From Variovorax boronicumulans (GTDB taxonomy: Bacteria > Pseudomonadota > Gammaproteobacteria > Burkholderiales > Burkholderiaceae_C), in NCBI RefSeq assembly GCF_007677875.1, contig NZ_VEDO01000022.1, positions 44,263 through 108,262 of the forward strand: 64,000 bases of DNA, written 5' to 3'. The stretch's first letter is position 1, and each line of letters opens with the position of its first letter. The notes beneath the pieces were generated by a model. That model saw only the letters and a program-made list of their open reading frames with translations. It ran no database searches and was not told where the DNA came from. The translations under genes were made by a program, and so were the position numbers. Positions 27,005 through 36,074 of this stretch are shown piece after piece.

Positions 27005-29947
27005 ATGTTGAAGTTCCTCTCGCCCGAGCCCTTGCACGACCCGTTGGCCGCGCCCACGCCCGCCGACGCCACCACGGTCAAGACCACGACCTGCTACATG
27101 TGCGCCTGCCGCTGTGGCATCCGCGTGCACCTGCGCGAAGGCGAGAGTGGGCCCGAGGTGCGCTACATCGACGGAAATCCGAACCACCCGCTGAACCAGG
27201 GCGTGATCTGCGCCAAGGGCTCGGCCGGCATCATGAAGCAGTACTCGCCGGCGCGGCTCACGCAGCCGCTGCGCCGCAAGCCGGGAACTGAGCGCGGCGC
27301 GGGCGCGTTCGAGCCGATCGCGTGGGACGAGGCCATGGCCCTCTTGACCGAGCGGCTGGCGAAGATCCGCGCCACCGACCCCAAGAAGTTCGCGCTGTTC
27401 ACGGGCCGCGACCAGATGCAGGCGCTCACCGGCCTGTTCGCGCGCCAGTTCGGCACGCCCAACTACGCGGCGCACGGTGGCTTCTGCTCGGTCAACATGG
27501 CGGCGGGCATGATCTACACCATCGGCGGCAGCTTTTGGGAGTTCGGCGGCCCGGACCTGGAGCACGCCAAGCTCTTCGTCATGATCGGCACGGCCGAAGA
27601 CCACCACAGCAACCCGATGAAGATGGCGCTCGGCAAGTTCAAGCGCGCGGGTGGCCGCTTCATCGCGATCAACCCCATCCGCACGGGCTATGCGGCCATC
27701 GCCGACGAATGGATCCCGATCAAGCCCGGCACCGACGGCGCACTGCTCATGGCGCTGCTGCACGAGCTGTTCGCGAGCGACCGGATCGACCACGACTTCC
27801 TCAAGCGCTTCACCAACGCGCCGCAGCTGGTGGTGCTGGACGGCGGCGAGCGCGACGGCCTGTTCGCCTTCGACCCCGACCCGCAGCGGGGGCCGCCCGG
27901 CGATGGCCGGCATCCGCACAACAAGCTCATCTGGTGCAAAAGCGGCAACCGCGCGCTCAACGCCTACCCCGAAGGCATCGCCGAGGGTTGCAACCCCGCG
28001 CTCGAAGGGCACTACACCTTGGAAGACGGCACGCGCGTGGCACCGGCCTTCCAGCTGCTGCGCGAGCGCGCGGCCAGCTGCACGCCCGAATGGGCCGAGG
28101 CCATTTGCGGCGTGCCAGCCGCGCGCATCCGGCAACTGGCGCGCGAGATGGGCGAGACGGCCATGCACCAGGCCTTCGAGCTACCCATCCCCTGGGAAGA
28201 TGCCTGGGGCAAGCAGCACCCCACCACCATCGGGCGGCCCGTGGCCTTCCACGCCATGCGCGGGCTGGCGGCGCATTCCAACGGCTTTCAGACCGTGCGC
28301 GCGCTGGCCGTGCTCATGAGCGTGCTGGGCACCATCGACCGGCCGGGCGGCTTTCGCCACAAGGCGCCGTACCCGCGCCACATCGTGCCCAACTACCGGG
28401 CCTTCAACGACCCGGACATGATCCAGCCCAACACGCCGCTCAACGCCGCGCCGCTGGGTTTTCCGGCCAACCCGGACGAGCTGGCCATCTACCCCGACGG
28501 CTCGCCGATCCGCATCGACCACGCCTTCTCGTGGGAGCACCCGCTGTCGGCCCACGGGCTCATGCACAACGTGATCACCAACGCGGTCAAGGGCGATCCG
28601 TACCGCATCGACACGCTGATGATCTTCATGGCCAACATGGCCTGGAACAGCAGCATGAACACGCAGGCCGTGCGCGAGATGCTGAACCGCAAGCACGCAG
28701 ACGGCGAATACCAGATCCCGTTCCTCGTGGTCTGCGACGCGTTCCAGAGCGAGACCGTGGCCTTCGCCGACCTGGTGCTGCCCGACACCACCTACCTGGA
28801 GCGGCACGACGTGATGGGCATGCTGGACCGGCCGATCTCCGAGTTCGACGGCCCGGTCGACTCGGTCCGCGTGCCCGTGCTGCCGCCCACGGGCCAGTGC
28901 CGGCCGTTCCAGGAGGTGCTGATCGACCTGGCGACGCGGCTCAAATTTCCGGCCTTCACCACCGGCGAGGGTGCGCCCAAGTTCAAGGACTACCCCGACT
29001 TCGTCGTCAACTTCCAGCCGCAGCCCGGCATCGGTTTCCTGATGGGCTGGCGCGGCAAGGACGGCACCGAGCACCTGCGCGGCGAGCCCAACCCCAGGCA
29101 GTGGGAGATGTACGCGCAGAACAACTGCGTGTTCCAGTACCACATGCCCGAAGGCATGCAGTACATGCGCAACTGGAACCGCGCCTACCTGGACTTCGCC
29201 AAGGACAAGGGCTGGCGCCAGAAGAACGACCCGGTGCAGCTGGCGCTGTACAGCGACACCTTGCAGTGCTTCCGCCTCGCGGCCCGGGGCCAATGCGGCG
29301 GCCGCCAGCCGCCCGCGCACCTGCGCGAACGCATCGCCACCTACTTCGATCCGCTGCCCTTCTGGTATGCGCCGCTGGAGGAGGCCGCCACCGACCTCGC
29401 GGCCTACCCGCTCAACGCGGTGACGCAGCGGCCCATGGCCATGTACCACTCCTGGGACTCGCAGAACGCCTGGCTGCGCCAGATCCACAGCCACAACTAC
29501 CTGCATGTGAACCCGAAGACGGCGCAGGCGGCCGGCATCGTGGATGGCGGCTGGTGCTGGGTCGAGAGCCCCTGGGGCAAGGTCCGCGGCATGGCGCGCT
29601 ACACCGAGGCCGTGGAGCCCGGCACGGTCTGGACCTGGAACGCCATCGGCAAGGCCGACAGCGCCTGGCAGCTCGCGCCGGGATCGGACGAGGCGCGCAA
29701 GGGCTTTTTGCTGAACCACCTGATCAGCGAGGAGCTGCCCTGCGCGGGCACGCCGTCGGGCGCCATCAGCAATTCCGACCCCATCACCGGCCAGGCCGGC
29801 TGGTACGACGTGCGCGTGCGCATCCGGCCGGCTGAGCCCGATGAGCCGCAGGAAAGCTATCCGCAGTTCGCCGCCGTGCCGCCGGCGCCCGGCGTGCGCG
29901 GCAAGGCGCAGCGTGTGCTGGCTTACTTCGCTGGAGGCCGGAGATGA
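27005..29947 (+). CDS. soeA: SoeA, molybdopterin subunit of membrane-bound sulfite dehydrogenase
   Basis: A 980-residue molybdopterin oxidoreductase of the DMSO-reductase superfamily. The N-terminal [4Fe-4S] cluster is Cys30, Cys33, Cys37, Cys69, followed by the conserved CAKGSAGIMKQY. No Tat or other signal peptide is present, so the catalytic face is cytoplasmic. Cys161 in AHGGFCSVNMAAG aligns in position with the Cys/Sec molybdenum ligand of formate-dehydrogenase-like enzymes. Other features are GTAEDHHSNPMK, VADLVLPDTTYLER and a C-terminal dinucleotide-binding domain. The set with a four-cluster subunit and a DmsC-like anchor matches SoeABC, which oxidises sulfite to sulfate on the cytoplasmic side. 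A related DMSO-reductase-family substrate cannot be excluded. It starts an operon with ATGA overlaps to soeB and soeC. Confidence 0.82.
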   Translation: MLKFLSPEPLHDPLAAPTPADATTVKTTTCYMCACRCGIRVHLREGESGPEVRYIDGNPNHPLNQGVICAKGSAGIMKQYSPARLTQPLRRKPGTERGAGAFEPIAWDEAMALLTERLAKIRATDPKKFALFTGRDQMQALTGLFARQFGTPNYAAHGGFCSVNMAAGMIYTIGGSFWEFGGPDLEHAKLFVMIGTAEDHHSNPMKMALGKFKRAGGRFIAINPIRTGYAAIADEWIPIKPGTDGALLMALLHELFASDRIDHDFLKRFTNAPQLVVLDGGERDGLFAFDPDPQRGPPGDGRHPHNKLIWCKSGNRALNAYPEGIAEGCNPALEGHYTLEDGTRVAPAFQLLRERAASCTPEWAEAICGVPAARIRQLAREMGETAMHQAFELPIPWEDAWGKQHPTTIGRPVAFHAMRGLAAHSNGFQTVRALAVLMSVLGTIDRPGGFRHKAPYPRHIVPNYRAFNDPDMIQPNTPLNAAPLGFPANPDELAIYPDGSPIRIDHAFSWEHPLSAHGLMHNVITNAVKGDPYRIDTLMIFMANMAWNSSMNTQAVREMLNRKHADGEYQIPFLVVCDAFQSETVAFADLVLPDTTYLERHDVMGMLDRPISEFDGPVDSVRVPVLPPTGQCRPFQEVLIDLATRLKFPAFTTGEGAPKFKDYPDFVVNFQPQPGIGFLMGWRGKDGTEHLRGEPNPRQWEMYAQNNCVFQYHMPEGMQYMRNWNRAYLDFAKDKGWRQKNDPVQLALYSDTLQCFRLAARGQCGGRQPPAHLRERIATYFDPLPFWYAPLEEAATDLAAYPLNAVTQRPMAMYHSWDSQNAWLRQIHSHNYLHVNPKTAQAAGIVDGGWCWVESPWGKVRGMARYTEAVEPGTVWTWNAIGKADSAWQLAPGSDEARKGFLLNHLISEELPCAGTPSGAISNSDPITGQAGWYDVRVRIRPAEPDEPQESYPQFAAVPPAPGVRGKAQRVLAYFAGGRR

Positions 29948-30690
29948 TCCAGTGGCTCAAGGACTTGTTGCACCCACAGCCGCTGGTGTCGCCAGCGCTG
30001 GCGCCTGCGCCCGAAGTGCGGTCCAGCGCGCGCTGGCAACAGGGCGACACGCTGGCCAAGCAGCTTGCGCTCGTCATCGACCTCAACGTCTGCGTGGGCT
30101 GCCATGCCTGCGTGACCTCGTGCAAGGAGTGGAACACCTCGGGATCGGCCGGCCCGCTCGCGGACGAGCGCGCCTATGGGGCCGATCCCACGGGCACTTT
30201 CTTCAACCGCGTGCAGACCTACGAGGCAGGCGTGTTCCCGACCATGGACACGATCCACTTCCCCAAGAGCTGCCTGCACTGCGAGGACCCGCCCTGCGTG
30301 CCCGTCTGTCCCACGGGCGCGAGCTACAAGCGCGCCGAGGACGGCATCGTGCTGGTGGACTATGACAAGTGCATCGGCTGCAAGTACTGCGCCTGGGCCT
30401 GCCCCTACGGCGCGCGCGAGCTCGACGAGGAGCGCCAGGTCATGACCAAGTGCACGCTGTGCGTGGACCGGGTGCACGACGAAAATCTCGCGCCCGAAGA
30501 CCGCAAGCCCGCCTGCGTGAAAGCCTGCCCGACCAACGCGCGCCTGTTCGGCGACGTGAAGGACCCGACCAGCGAGGTGGCCATCGCGATCCGTGAGCGC
30601 GGCGGCTACGCGCTGATGCCCGAGTGGGAGACGCAGCCGGCCAACCGCTACCTGCCGCGGCGCTCCATGCAGTCGGAGGAGCGGTCATGA
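29944..30690 (+). CDS. soeB: SoeB, iron-sulfur electron-transfer subunit
   Basis: A 248-residue ferredoxin-type subunit that carries electrons from SoeA to the membrane anchor. Four cysteine motifs hold four [4Fe-4S] clusters: DLNVCVGCHACVTSC, CLHCEDPPCVPVCP, DKCIGCKYCAWACP and the late CTLCVDRV to ACVKACP. The start overlaps the soeA stop (ATGA), indicating translational coupling. The short N-terminal extension before the first cluster lacks a signal peptide, consistent with a cytoplasmic position. It resembles DmsB/PhsB/SoeB proteins. Confidence 0.9.
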   Translation: MIQWLKDLLHPQPLVSPALAPAPEVRSSARWQQGDTLAKQLALVIDLNVCVGCHACVTSCKEWNTSGSAGPLADERAYGADPTGTFFNRVQTYEAGVFPTMDTIHFPKSCLHCEDPPCVPVCPTGASYKRAEDGIVLVDYDKCIGCKYCAWACPYGARELDEERQVMTKCTLCVDRVHDENLAPEDRKPACVKACPTNARLFGDVKDPTSEVAIAIRERGGYALMPEWETQPANRYLPRRSMQSEERS

Positions 30691-31613
30691 ACCCGGCCAT
30701 GTCGGTCGTGGTGTTCACGGCCATCGCCGGCGTCGCGCAGGGCCTGGTGGTGGCCCTGGCCGTGGCCACGCTGCTCGGGGTGCCCATGCAGGCGGGCTTC
30801 GTCGCCAACGCGTTGCTGCTTGCCGCGGCCATGGCCATCGTGGGGCTGCTGTCGTCCTTCGGCCACCTGGGCCGCAAGGAGCGCGCCTGGCGCGCCGTGC
30901 TGATGTGGCGCACCTCCTGGCTCTCGCGCGAATGCCTGGTGCTGCCGGCCTTCATCGCCTGGACGCTGCTGTGGTGGGCGCTGCTGCCGGCCGGTGGCGC
31001 AGCGCCTTTGTGGTTGCCGCTGGGCGCACTGCTGCTGGCCGCGCTGCTGTGGCTGTGCACGGCCATGATCTACGCCTGTCTGCGCTTCATCCAGGAATGG
31101 GCGCAGCCGCTCACGCTGGTGAACTTCATCCTGATCGGCCAGGGCGCAGGCCTGGTGCTGGCCAGCGCGCTGGCCGCCTTCGCGGGCGAGGACGCGCTGC
31201 TGCGCCGCACCGGTCCGGCCGCGCTGGGCGTGCTGCTGGCGGCGTTGGCGGCGCGCTGGGCCAGCCTGGCGCGCAACGCGGCACTGCGGCCGAAGTCCAC
31301 CCTGCACAGCGCCACCGGCATCCGCACCCCCAAGCTCGTGCAGAAGTCCATGGGCATGTCGGCCGGCGCCTTCAACACGCGCGAGTTCTTCCATGGTCGG
31401 ACCGCCATGTTCCTGAAGAACCTCAAGTGGCTGTTCCTGCTGTGCGGCTTCGTGCTGCCCGCGCTGTGCGCGGCCGGGGCGCTGGCCGGCGGGCCGCAGG
31501 GGCTGTGGCCGCTGGCCGTCGCGCTGCAGGCGCCGGGGCTGCTGGCCGAGCGTTGGTTCTTCTTCGCCCAGGCGCGGCATCCGCAGAACCTGTACTACCA
31601 GGTCACTTCCTGA
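30687..31613 (+). CDS. soeC: SoeC, DmsC-like membrane anchor subunit
   Basis: A 308-residue membrane protein with about eight transmembrane segments, of the DmsC/SoeC anchor family. It should hold the SoeAB complex to the inner membrane and pass electrons to quinone. Long hydrophobic stretches such as VVFTAIAGVAQGLVVALAVA and LLLAALLWLCTAMIY support this; the loops are short, and the Trp/Arg-rich region RKERAWRAVLMWRTSWLSREC is typical of this anchor. It overlaps soeB by an ATGA, and a GGAGGAG ribosome binding site is inside the soeB end. It is the last soe gene. Confidence 0.88.
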   Translation: MNPAMSVVVFTAIAGVAQGLVVALAVATLLGVPMQAGFVANALLLAAAMAIVGLLSSFGHLGRKERAWRAVLMWRTSWLSRECLVLPAFIAWTLLWWALLPAGGAAPLWLPLGALLLAALLWLCTAMIYACLRFIQEWAQPLTLVNFILIGQGAGLVLASALAAFAGEDALLRRTGPAALGVLLAALAARWASLARNAALRPKSTLHSATGIRTPKLVQKSMGMSAGAFNTREFFHGRTAMFLKNLKWLFLLCGFVLPALCAAGALAGGPQGLWPLAVALQAPGLLAERWFFFAQARHPQNLYYQVTS

Positions 31614-31616
31614 GCT

Positions 31617-32180
31617 TCACTCGCCCTCGGCATCCTGCAGCGCACGGATTTCGGCCTCGCTCCAGCGCGGCGTGATGTGCTGCGGGCAGTTCCAGTCGAA
31701 GGCCGCCAGCCGCAGCCGCACGATGCGTTCGACCTTGCCGCGGTAACCGGGCACCACCACCTGCGCGGTCAACGCCGGGTCGACATCCGGTGCCAGCACT
31801 TCGGCATGTGCATAGACCTTCAGGCGGGCGCGGCGCCGGTAGTCCATCAGGAACAGGCTCACGCGGTCGTTCGCGCGCAGGTTGCCGGTGCTGATGTACT
31901 GCCGGTTGCCGCGGAAGTCCGCGAAGGCCAGCGTCTGCGCGTCCAGCACCTTGAGGAAGCCGCGCGGCCCCCCGCGGTGCTGCATGTAAGGCCAGCCGGT
32001 CTCCGACACGGTGGCCATGTAGAAGCTGTCGCGGTCGGCGATGAAGGCCGACTCGGCTTCGGTGAAGCAGTCGAATTCGCGGTGGCCCGGGAATTCGGTC
32101 CACAGACCATCGGCGCCCATCTCGGCCTGCGCGGCGCGCACGCTGGGGGTCATTGCGATGTCGAGAAAACCGTAGGCCAT
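31617..32180 (-). CDS. Pyridoxamine 5'-phosphate oxidase-like flavin-binding protein
   Basis: A 187-residue split-barrel FMN-binding protein. The signature is FYMATVSETGWPYMQHRGGPRGFLKVLD, followed by the FADFRGNRQYISTGNLRANDRVSLFLMDY segment, typical of PNPOx-related proteins annotated as pyridoxamine phosphate oxidase family. They bind FMN or F420 and often reduce small molecules; no substrate can be named. The start ATG has a strong AGGAGAA ribosome binding site. It is divergent from a LysR gene with a 98-base gap, so that regulator probably controls it, and is convergent with soeC with only three bases between them. Confidence 0.88.
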   Translation of the reverse strand: MAYGFLDIAMTPSVRAAQAEMGADGLWTEFPGHREFDCFTEAESAFIADRDSFYMATVSETGWPYMQHRGGPRGFLKVLDAQTLAFADFRGNRQYISTGNLRANDRVSLFLMDYRRRARLKVYAHAEVLAPDVDPALTAQVVVPGYRGKVERIVRLRLAAFDWNCPQHITPRWSEAEIRALQDAEGE

Positions 32181-32225
32181 GTGCTTCTCCTGGAAGGGTG
32201 CGCCAATGGTCCATGTTTTCAACCA

Positions 32226-32236
32226 GATTGATAATC
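32226..32236. promoter_or_regulatory. Candidate LysR operator between PNPOx-like and LysR genes
   Basis: GATTGATAATC has arms GATT and AATC around three bases, in the 98-base divergent gap where the regulator is expected to bind. Confidence 0.3.
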
Positions 32237-32278
32237 CATCGGCCTGGAGAATCACTCTCTCGAAATATGGGAGGACGC

Positions 32279-33229
32279 ATGGACCGCCTCGATGCCATGG
32301 CGATGCTGGTCAAGGTCACCGAGACCGGCAGCCTGTCCGCCGCCGGCCGTGCGCTGCAGGTGCCGCTGGCCACGCTGAGCCGCCGCATCGCCGACCTGGA
32401 GGCGCAGCTGGGAACCCGGCTGCTGCTGCGCACCACGCGCAAGCTCACGCTGACGGATGCCGGCCAGGCCTACGTGGCCGCCGCGCGCCGGATCCTGGAA
32501 CTGGTGGACGCGGCCGAGCAGGAGGCGGCCGGCGAGTACCAGGCGCCCAAGGGCGAGCTGGTCCTCACCGCGCCGGTGCTGTTCGGCCGGCTCCATGTGC
32601 TGCCCATCGTGGGCGACTTCCTGGCGGCCTTCCCGCAGATCGACATCCGGCTGCTGCTGGCCGACCGCAACGTGGACCTGGTCGAGGACCACGTGGACAT
32701 GGCCGTGCGCATCGGCCGCCTGCCCGACAGCGGCATGGTGGCCACCCAGGTCGGTGTGCTGCGCACGCTGGCCTGCGCCAGCCCGGCGCTGCTGGCAGCG
32801 CACGGCGTGCCGCAGGCGCCCGAAGACCTGGCCCGGCTGCCCTGCGTCGCGGTCGACACGCCCATGCCCGCGCCGTCCTGGCGCTTCCGCGACCCGCACT
32901 GTGGCGCGGCGCGCGATGTGGCGGTGCGTCCGCGGCTCAGCGTGACGAACCCGCAGGCCGCGGCGGACGCGGCCGTGCGGGGCATCGGCTGCGTGCGCCT
33001 GCTGCACTACCAGGTGGCCGATGCGCTGCGCAGCGGCGCGCTGGCGGCGGTGCTGGAGGGCTACGAGCCCGCGCCCGTGCCGGTGCATCTGGTGCACGCA
33101 GCGCGTGGGCAGATGCCGCTCAAGATGCGCCGCTTCCTCGACGCTGCCGCGCCGCGGCTGCGCCAGGTGCTGGCGCAGATCGCGGCGGGCGCGCCGACCG
33201 GAAAGGCTGAGGGCGACGACCCGCGCTGA
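32279..33229 (+). CDS. LysR-family transcriptional regulator
   Basis: A 316-residue LysR regulator of the CrgA/DmlR-like branch: MDRLDAMAMLVKVTETGSLSAAGRALQVPLATLSRRIADLEAQLGTRLL, then the effector domain with GELVLTAPVLFGRLHVLPIVGDFL and the DVAVRIGRLPDSGMVAT strand. Members of this branch usually regulate a single neighbouring gene that handles a reactive metabolite. It has a GGGAGG ribosome binding site and is divergent from the PNPOx-like protein, its likely target. Confidence 0.93.
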   Translation: MDRLDAMAMLVKVTETGSLSAAGRALQVPLATLSRRIADLEAQLGTRLLLRTTRKLTLTDAGQAYVAAARRILELVDAAEQEAAGEYQAPKGELVLTAPVLFGRLHVLPIVGDFLAAFPQIDIRLLLADRNVDLVEDHVDMAVRIGRLPDSGMVATQVGVLRTLACASPALLAAHGVPQAPEDLARLPCVAVDTPMPAPSWRFRDPHCGAARDVAVRPRLSVTNPQAAADAAVRGIGCVRLLHYQVADALRSGALAAVLEGYEPAPVPVHLVHAARGQMPLKMRRFLDAAAPRLRQVLAQIAAGAPTGKAEGDDPR

Positions 33230-33289
33230 CACCGGCGTGCAGCATGTCTTGCCCCTCCGACAGGCGCTGCCGAAGGCGACACCGGTCGG

Positions 33290-34831
33290 TCAATCGCACG
33301 GCTGAAAGCGAATGCAGGCGGGAACGCTGCGAATCGCCACGAGCGTGTTCTCCCCGTCGATGCGTTCGGCCCTGAACTTGACGCTGGCGCCCACGCGCAG
33401 CCCCGCCACGAGGGCCGGATCGCGCACACGAAAGCGCAGCGTCGTGAACGGCAGGTTCGACGCGGGCGCGAGCTTCAGGTGCACCACCGTGCGCTTGCCG
33501 CCGTCTTCCTCGGTGATGGAGCGCACAGTGGCCCGCGTCTCGACCGGGCCGTCCTGGGCCACCGCTGCAGCGGCGGGCGCGGGCGTGTTGACCGGCTCGC
33601 CCGCATGCTCCAGCGTGGCGGCCACCACCTGGTGGAGCAGGTGCTGCTGCACGCTGCCGATGTCCGCGTCGCCATACTCGCCCGCGGTCAGCACCACGAC
33701 CAAGTCCAGGCTCGGGACCACGAACAGGCGCTGCCCGCCATTGCCCATGGCGGCGTGCCAGGCGACGCGCTGGCCGCGGACCTGCACGCTGCCGCGCCAC
33801 CAATGGTGGCCGTACTCGCCACCCGCGGGGCACGGCGAGAGCATGGTGCGGACCCAGGCCTGCGGCACCAGCTGCCGGCCTTGCCACCGGCCTCCCTCCA
33901 GCATGAGCCGCCCGATGCGTGCGAGATCGCGCGGCACCAGGCGCAGGCCGGTGTACGCACGCGTGCGGCCGCGCAGGTCGGCCACCCATTCCCACTGCTG
34001 AAAACCCAGCGGATCGAACAGCCGCTGCCTAGCGAACTCCGCCAAGTCCTGTCCCGTCTTCTCTTCGAGCAGCTGGCCCAGCACGGCGGTCAGCCCGCCG
34101 TTGTAGTTGAAGTGCGTTCCCGGCGAGGTGGTGGCCGGCCGATCGAACACGTAGCGGGCCCGGTCGCCGCGCCACAGCAGCCCCTTCTCGTCGTTGTCCC
34201 AGCGGCTGTAGGTGCCGCCCTCATCCCAGGCCAGGCCGCTGCGCATGCACAGCATGTCGGCCAGCGTGATGCGCTCGCGGCCACCATGGCGCAGGTCCGC
34301 CAGCGCTGGCAGCAGGTCCAGGACGGGGGTGGACAGCGGCGGCACGGTGCCCTCGCTCTCGGCGATGCCCCACAGCAAGGCCACGATGGACTTCGTGACG
34401 GAGCGGACATCGTGTCGCTGGTCCTTGTCGAAGACGGTGCGGCTGGCCCACAAGGCGTAGGTCGACCGGTCCGGTCCTGCGCGGTAGGCCTCCAGCACCA
34501 GCCGGCCATGCCGCTCCACCACGAAGCCGTGCAGGTTGCGCGGGCTCTGGAAGAAGTCCTGGGCCCCCTCGCAGAGCAGCCCGGCATCGAATCCCGCCGA
34601 CCGTGCGTCCTGCTCGATGCGCCAGCCGTCGTCCGCCTGCTGCGGCGCACCGCAGGCGCGGTCGGCGGGGGCCGCGGCCGTCGACAAGGAGACCATGCCG
34701 AGCGCGATGAACACACCGATGGCAGCGAGCCGCGTGCGCGACCACGCTCCGTGCGGTACGCACCGTCCGCAACGCGCTTGAACAGGCCACGCACCCCCTC
34801 GCGCGTTCGAACAACGGGAGGTCTTTGTCAT
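33290..34831 (-). CDS. Serine hydrolase (beta-lactamase family) with a C-terminal CusF-like domain
   Basis: A 513-residue exported protein. A long basic N-terminus precedes the signal segment RLAAIGVFIALGMVSLSTA. The beta-lactamase/DD-peptidase-type domain has the SxxK motif Ser144-Val-Thr-Lys147, a tyrosine at Tyr243 (FNYNGG), and a late HAAMGNGG region at the KTG position. After a linker rich in Ala and Pro, residues about 433-503 read like a CusF/CopZ-type OB-fold: TVRSITEEDGGKRTVVHLKL, the P(F)TTLRFRV strand and GLRVGASVKFRAERIDGENTLV. CusF's copper-binding methionines are replaced here by Thr and Leu, so metal binding is doubtful. It lies just downstream of the LacI gene, possibly in one operon. 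Confidence 0.78.
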   Translation of the reverse strand: MTKTSRCSNARGGAWPVQARCGRCVPHGAWSRTRLAAIGVFIALGMVSLSTAAAPADRACGAPQQADDGWRIEQDARSAGFDAGLLCEGAQDFFQSPRNLHGFVVERHGRLVLEAYRAGPDRSTYALWASRTVFDKDQRHDVRSVTKSIVALLWGIAESEGTVPPLSTPVLDLLPALADLRHGGRERITLADMLCMRSGLAWDEGGTYSRWDNDEKGLLWRGDRARYVFDRPATTSPGTHFNYNGGLTAVLGQLLEEKTGQDLAEFARQRLFDPLGFQQWEWVADLRGRTRAYTGLRLVPRDLARIGRLMLEGGRWQGRQLVPQAWVRTMLSPCPAGGEYGHHWWRGSVQVRGQRVAWHAAMGNGGQRLFVVPSLDLVVVLTAGEYGDADIGSVQQHLLHQVVAATLEHAGEPVNTPAPAAAAVAQDGPVETRATVRSITEEDGGKRTVVHLKLAPASNLPFTTLRFRVRDPALVAGLRVGASVKFRAERIDGENTLVAIRSVPACIRFQPCD

Positions 34832-34842
34832 GCAACTTCCTG

Positions 34843-35892
34843 TCAGCCCGGCACCGGCCCCGTGCTGGCGCGCACCACCAGCGTGGCCGGCAGCAGCGGG
34901 TTGTCGGGTGGCGCATCGCCGCGCAGCGCGGCCAGCAGCACGCGGCCGGCCTGCGCGCCGATCTCCTCGATCGGCAGGTGCACCGTGGTCAGCGGCGGGT
35001 GCGTGAAGGCGGCGAAGTCGTTGTCGTTGAAGCTGGCCACCGACAGCTGCGCCGGCACGGCCACGCCGGCCTGCGCTAGCGCCGACAGCGCGCCGCCGGC
35101 CAAGTAGTCGTTGGCGCACACCACGGCAGTCACCGGCGTGCGCCGCGCCAGCAGTTCCTGCATGGCCGCGAAGCCCTGGGCAAAGCCGGTCTCGGTCTCG
35201 ACCACGGCCGCGTGATGCAGCTGCAGGCCGTGCCGCGCGATGGCCGCGGTCAGCCCGCGCAGGCGGCGCTGGGCGCGTTCGTTGTCCACGGTGCTGCCGC
35301 TCAGGATGCCGATGCGGCGGTGGCCCAGGCCGGCCAGATGGGCCACCAGCTGCGCCCCCGCGGCGGCCTCGTCGAAGCCCACGCAAGGCCCCTCGGCGCT
35401 GTGCTCTTCCCACATCATCACGAAGGGGCGCCGGTGCGCGGCCAGGGCCGCGAACACGGCGGGCGGCTGGTCGGCGCCGAGCAGGGCCACCGCGTCGACG
35501 CCGCGCTCCAGCAGCGCGCGCAGCAGCGCCGGATCGTGGCCGCGCGTGCGTTCGGGTGCCGACAGCAGCAGCGTGTAGCCCTCGGTGGCCAGCGTGGCCT
35601 CCAGCGCCTGCACCATGGTCGGGAACGAGGAGCGGCCGAAGCGCGGCACGATGGCGCCCACGGTGAAGCTGCGGCGCATGGCCAGCGCGCGCGCCGCGCC
35701 GTTGGCCACGTAGCCCAGGCGCTCGGCCGCGGCCAGCACGCGCGTGCGCGTGGCCTCGCTGAGCATGTCCGGCCGCGTCAGCGCGCGCGAGACCGTGCCG
35801 GCCGACACGCCGGCCAGCGCGGCCACGTCGGCGAGCGAGGCCGCGCGGGAGGCGTCGGCAGGATCGGGCGCGGTAGCAGAACGTGGCGGCAT
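34843..35892 (-). CDS. LacI-family transcriptional repressor
   Basis: A 349-residue LacI repressor. The headpiece is SLADVAALAGVSAGTVSRALTRPDMLSEATRTRVLAAAERLGYVAN, followed by the hinge helix and a sugar-binding-like core. Family signatures VGAIVPRFGRSSFP and VTAVVCANDYLAGGALSALA are visible. The start was placed at MPPRSATAP because the DNA-binding domain begins shortly after; upstream in-frame codons lie in its own promoter. It is divergent from a Bug receptor and amidohydrolase, and the gap holds two matching LacI operators, so it controls that pair and itself. The effector is probably the substrate of the amidohydrolase. Confidence 0.93.
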   Translation of the reverse strand: MPPRSATAPDPADASRAASLADVAALAGVSAGTVSRALTRPDMLSEATRTRVLAAAERLGYVANGAARALAMRRSFTVGAIVPRFGRSSFPTMVQALEATLATEGYTLLLSAPERTRGHDPALLRALLERGVDAVALLGADQPPAVFAALAAHRRPFVMMWEEHSAEGPCVGFDEAAAGAQLVAHLAGLGHRRIGILSGSTVDNERAQRRLRGLTAAIARHGLQLHHAAVVETETGFAQGFAAMQELLARRTPVTAVVCANDYLAGGALSALAQAGVAVPAQLSVASFNDNDFAAFTHPPLTTVHLPIEEIGAQAGRVLLAALRGDAPPDNPLLPATLVVRASTGPVPG

Positions 35893-35935
35893 GGTGCGCA
35901 GTGTCGCGCATCGGCGACCGTTCTCGCAGACAGCG

Positions 35936-35949
35936 TGCAAACGCATGCA
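35936..35949. promoter_or_regulatory. LacI-family operator 1 (imperfect)
   Basis: TGCAAACGCATGCA has the central CG and matches the perfect operator 71 bp away at 12 of 14 positions. It lies just upstream of the LacI start. Confidence 0.6.
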
Positions 35950-36005
35950 TCATGACATCAGGGAAACACCCAGTTTTAGGCGCATGACGCGTCTGGCGAG
36001 AATTG

Positions 36006-36021
36006 ATGCAAGCGCTTGCAT
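36006..36021. promoter_or_regulatory. LacI-family operator 2 (perfect palindrome)
   Basis: ATGCAAGCGCTTGCAT is a perfect 16-bp palindrome with the central CG typical of LacI-family operators, 54 bases before the Bug receptor start. Together with operator 1 it could support DNA looping across the shared promoter region. Confidence 0.75.
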
Positions 36022-36074
36022 AGGCGCTTACTGCACGGCTCTGCGTGCTGGCCAGAAGCAAAGGAGACGATCCC

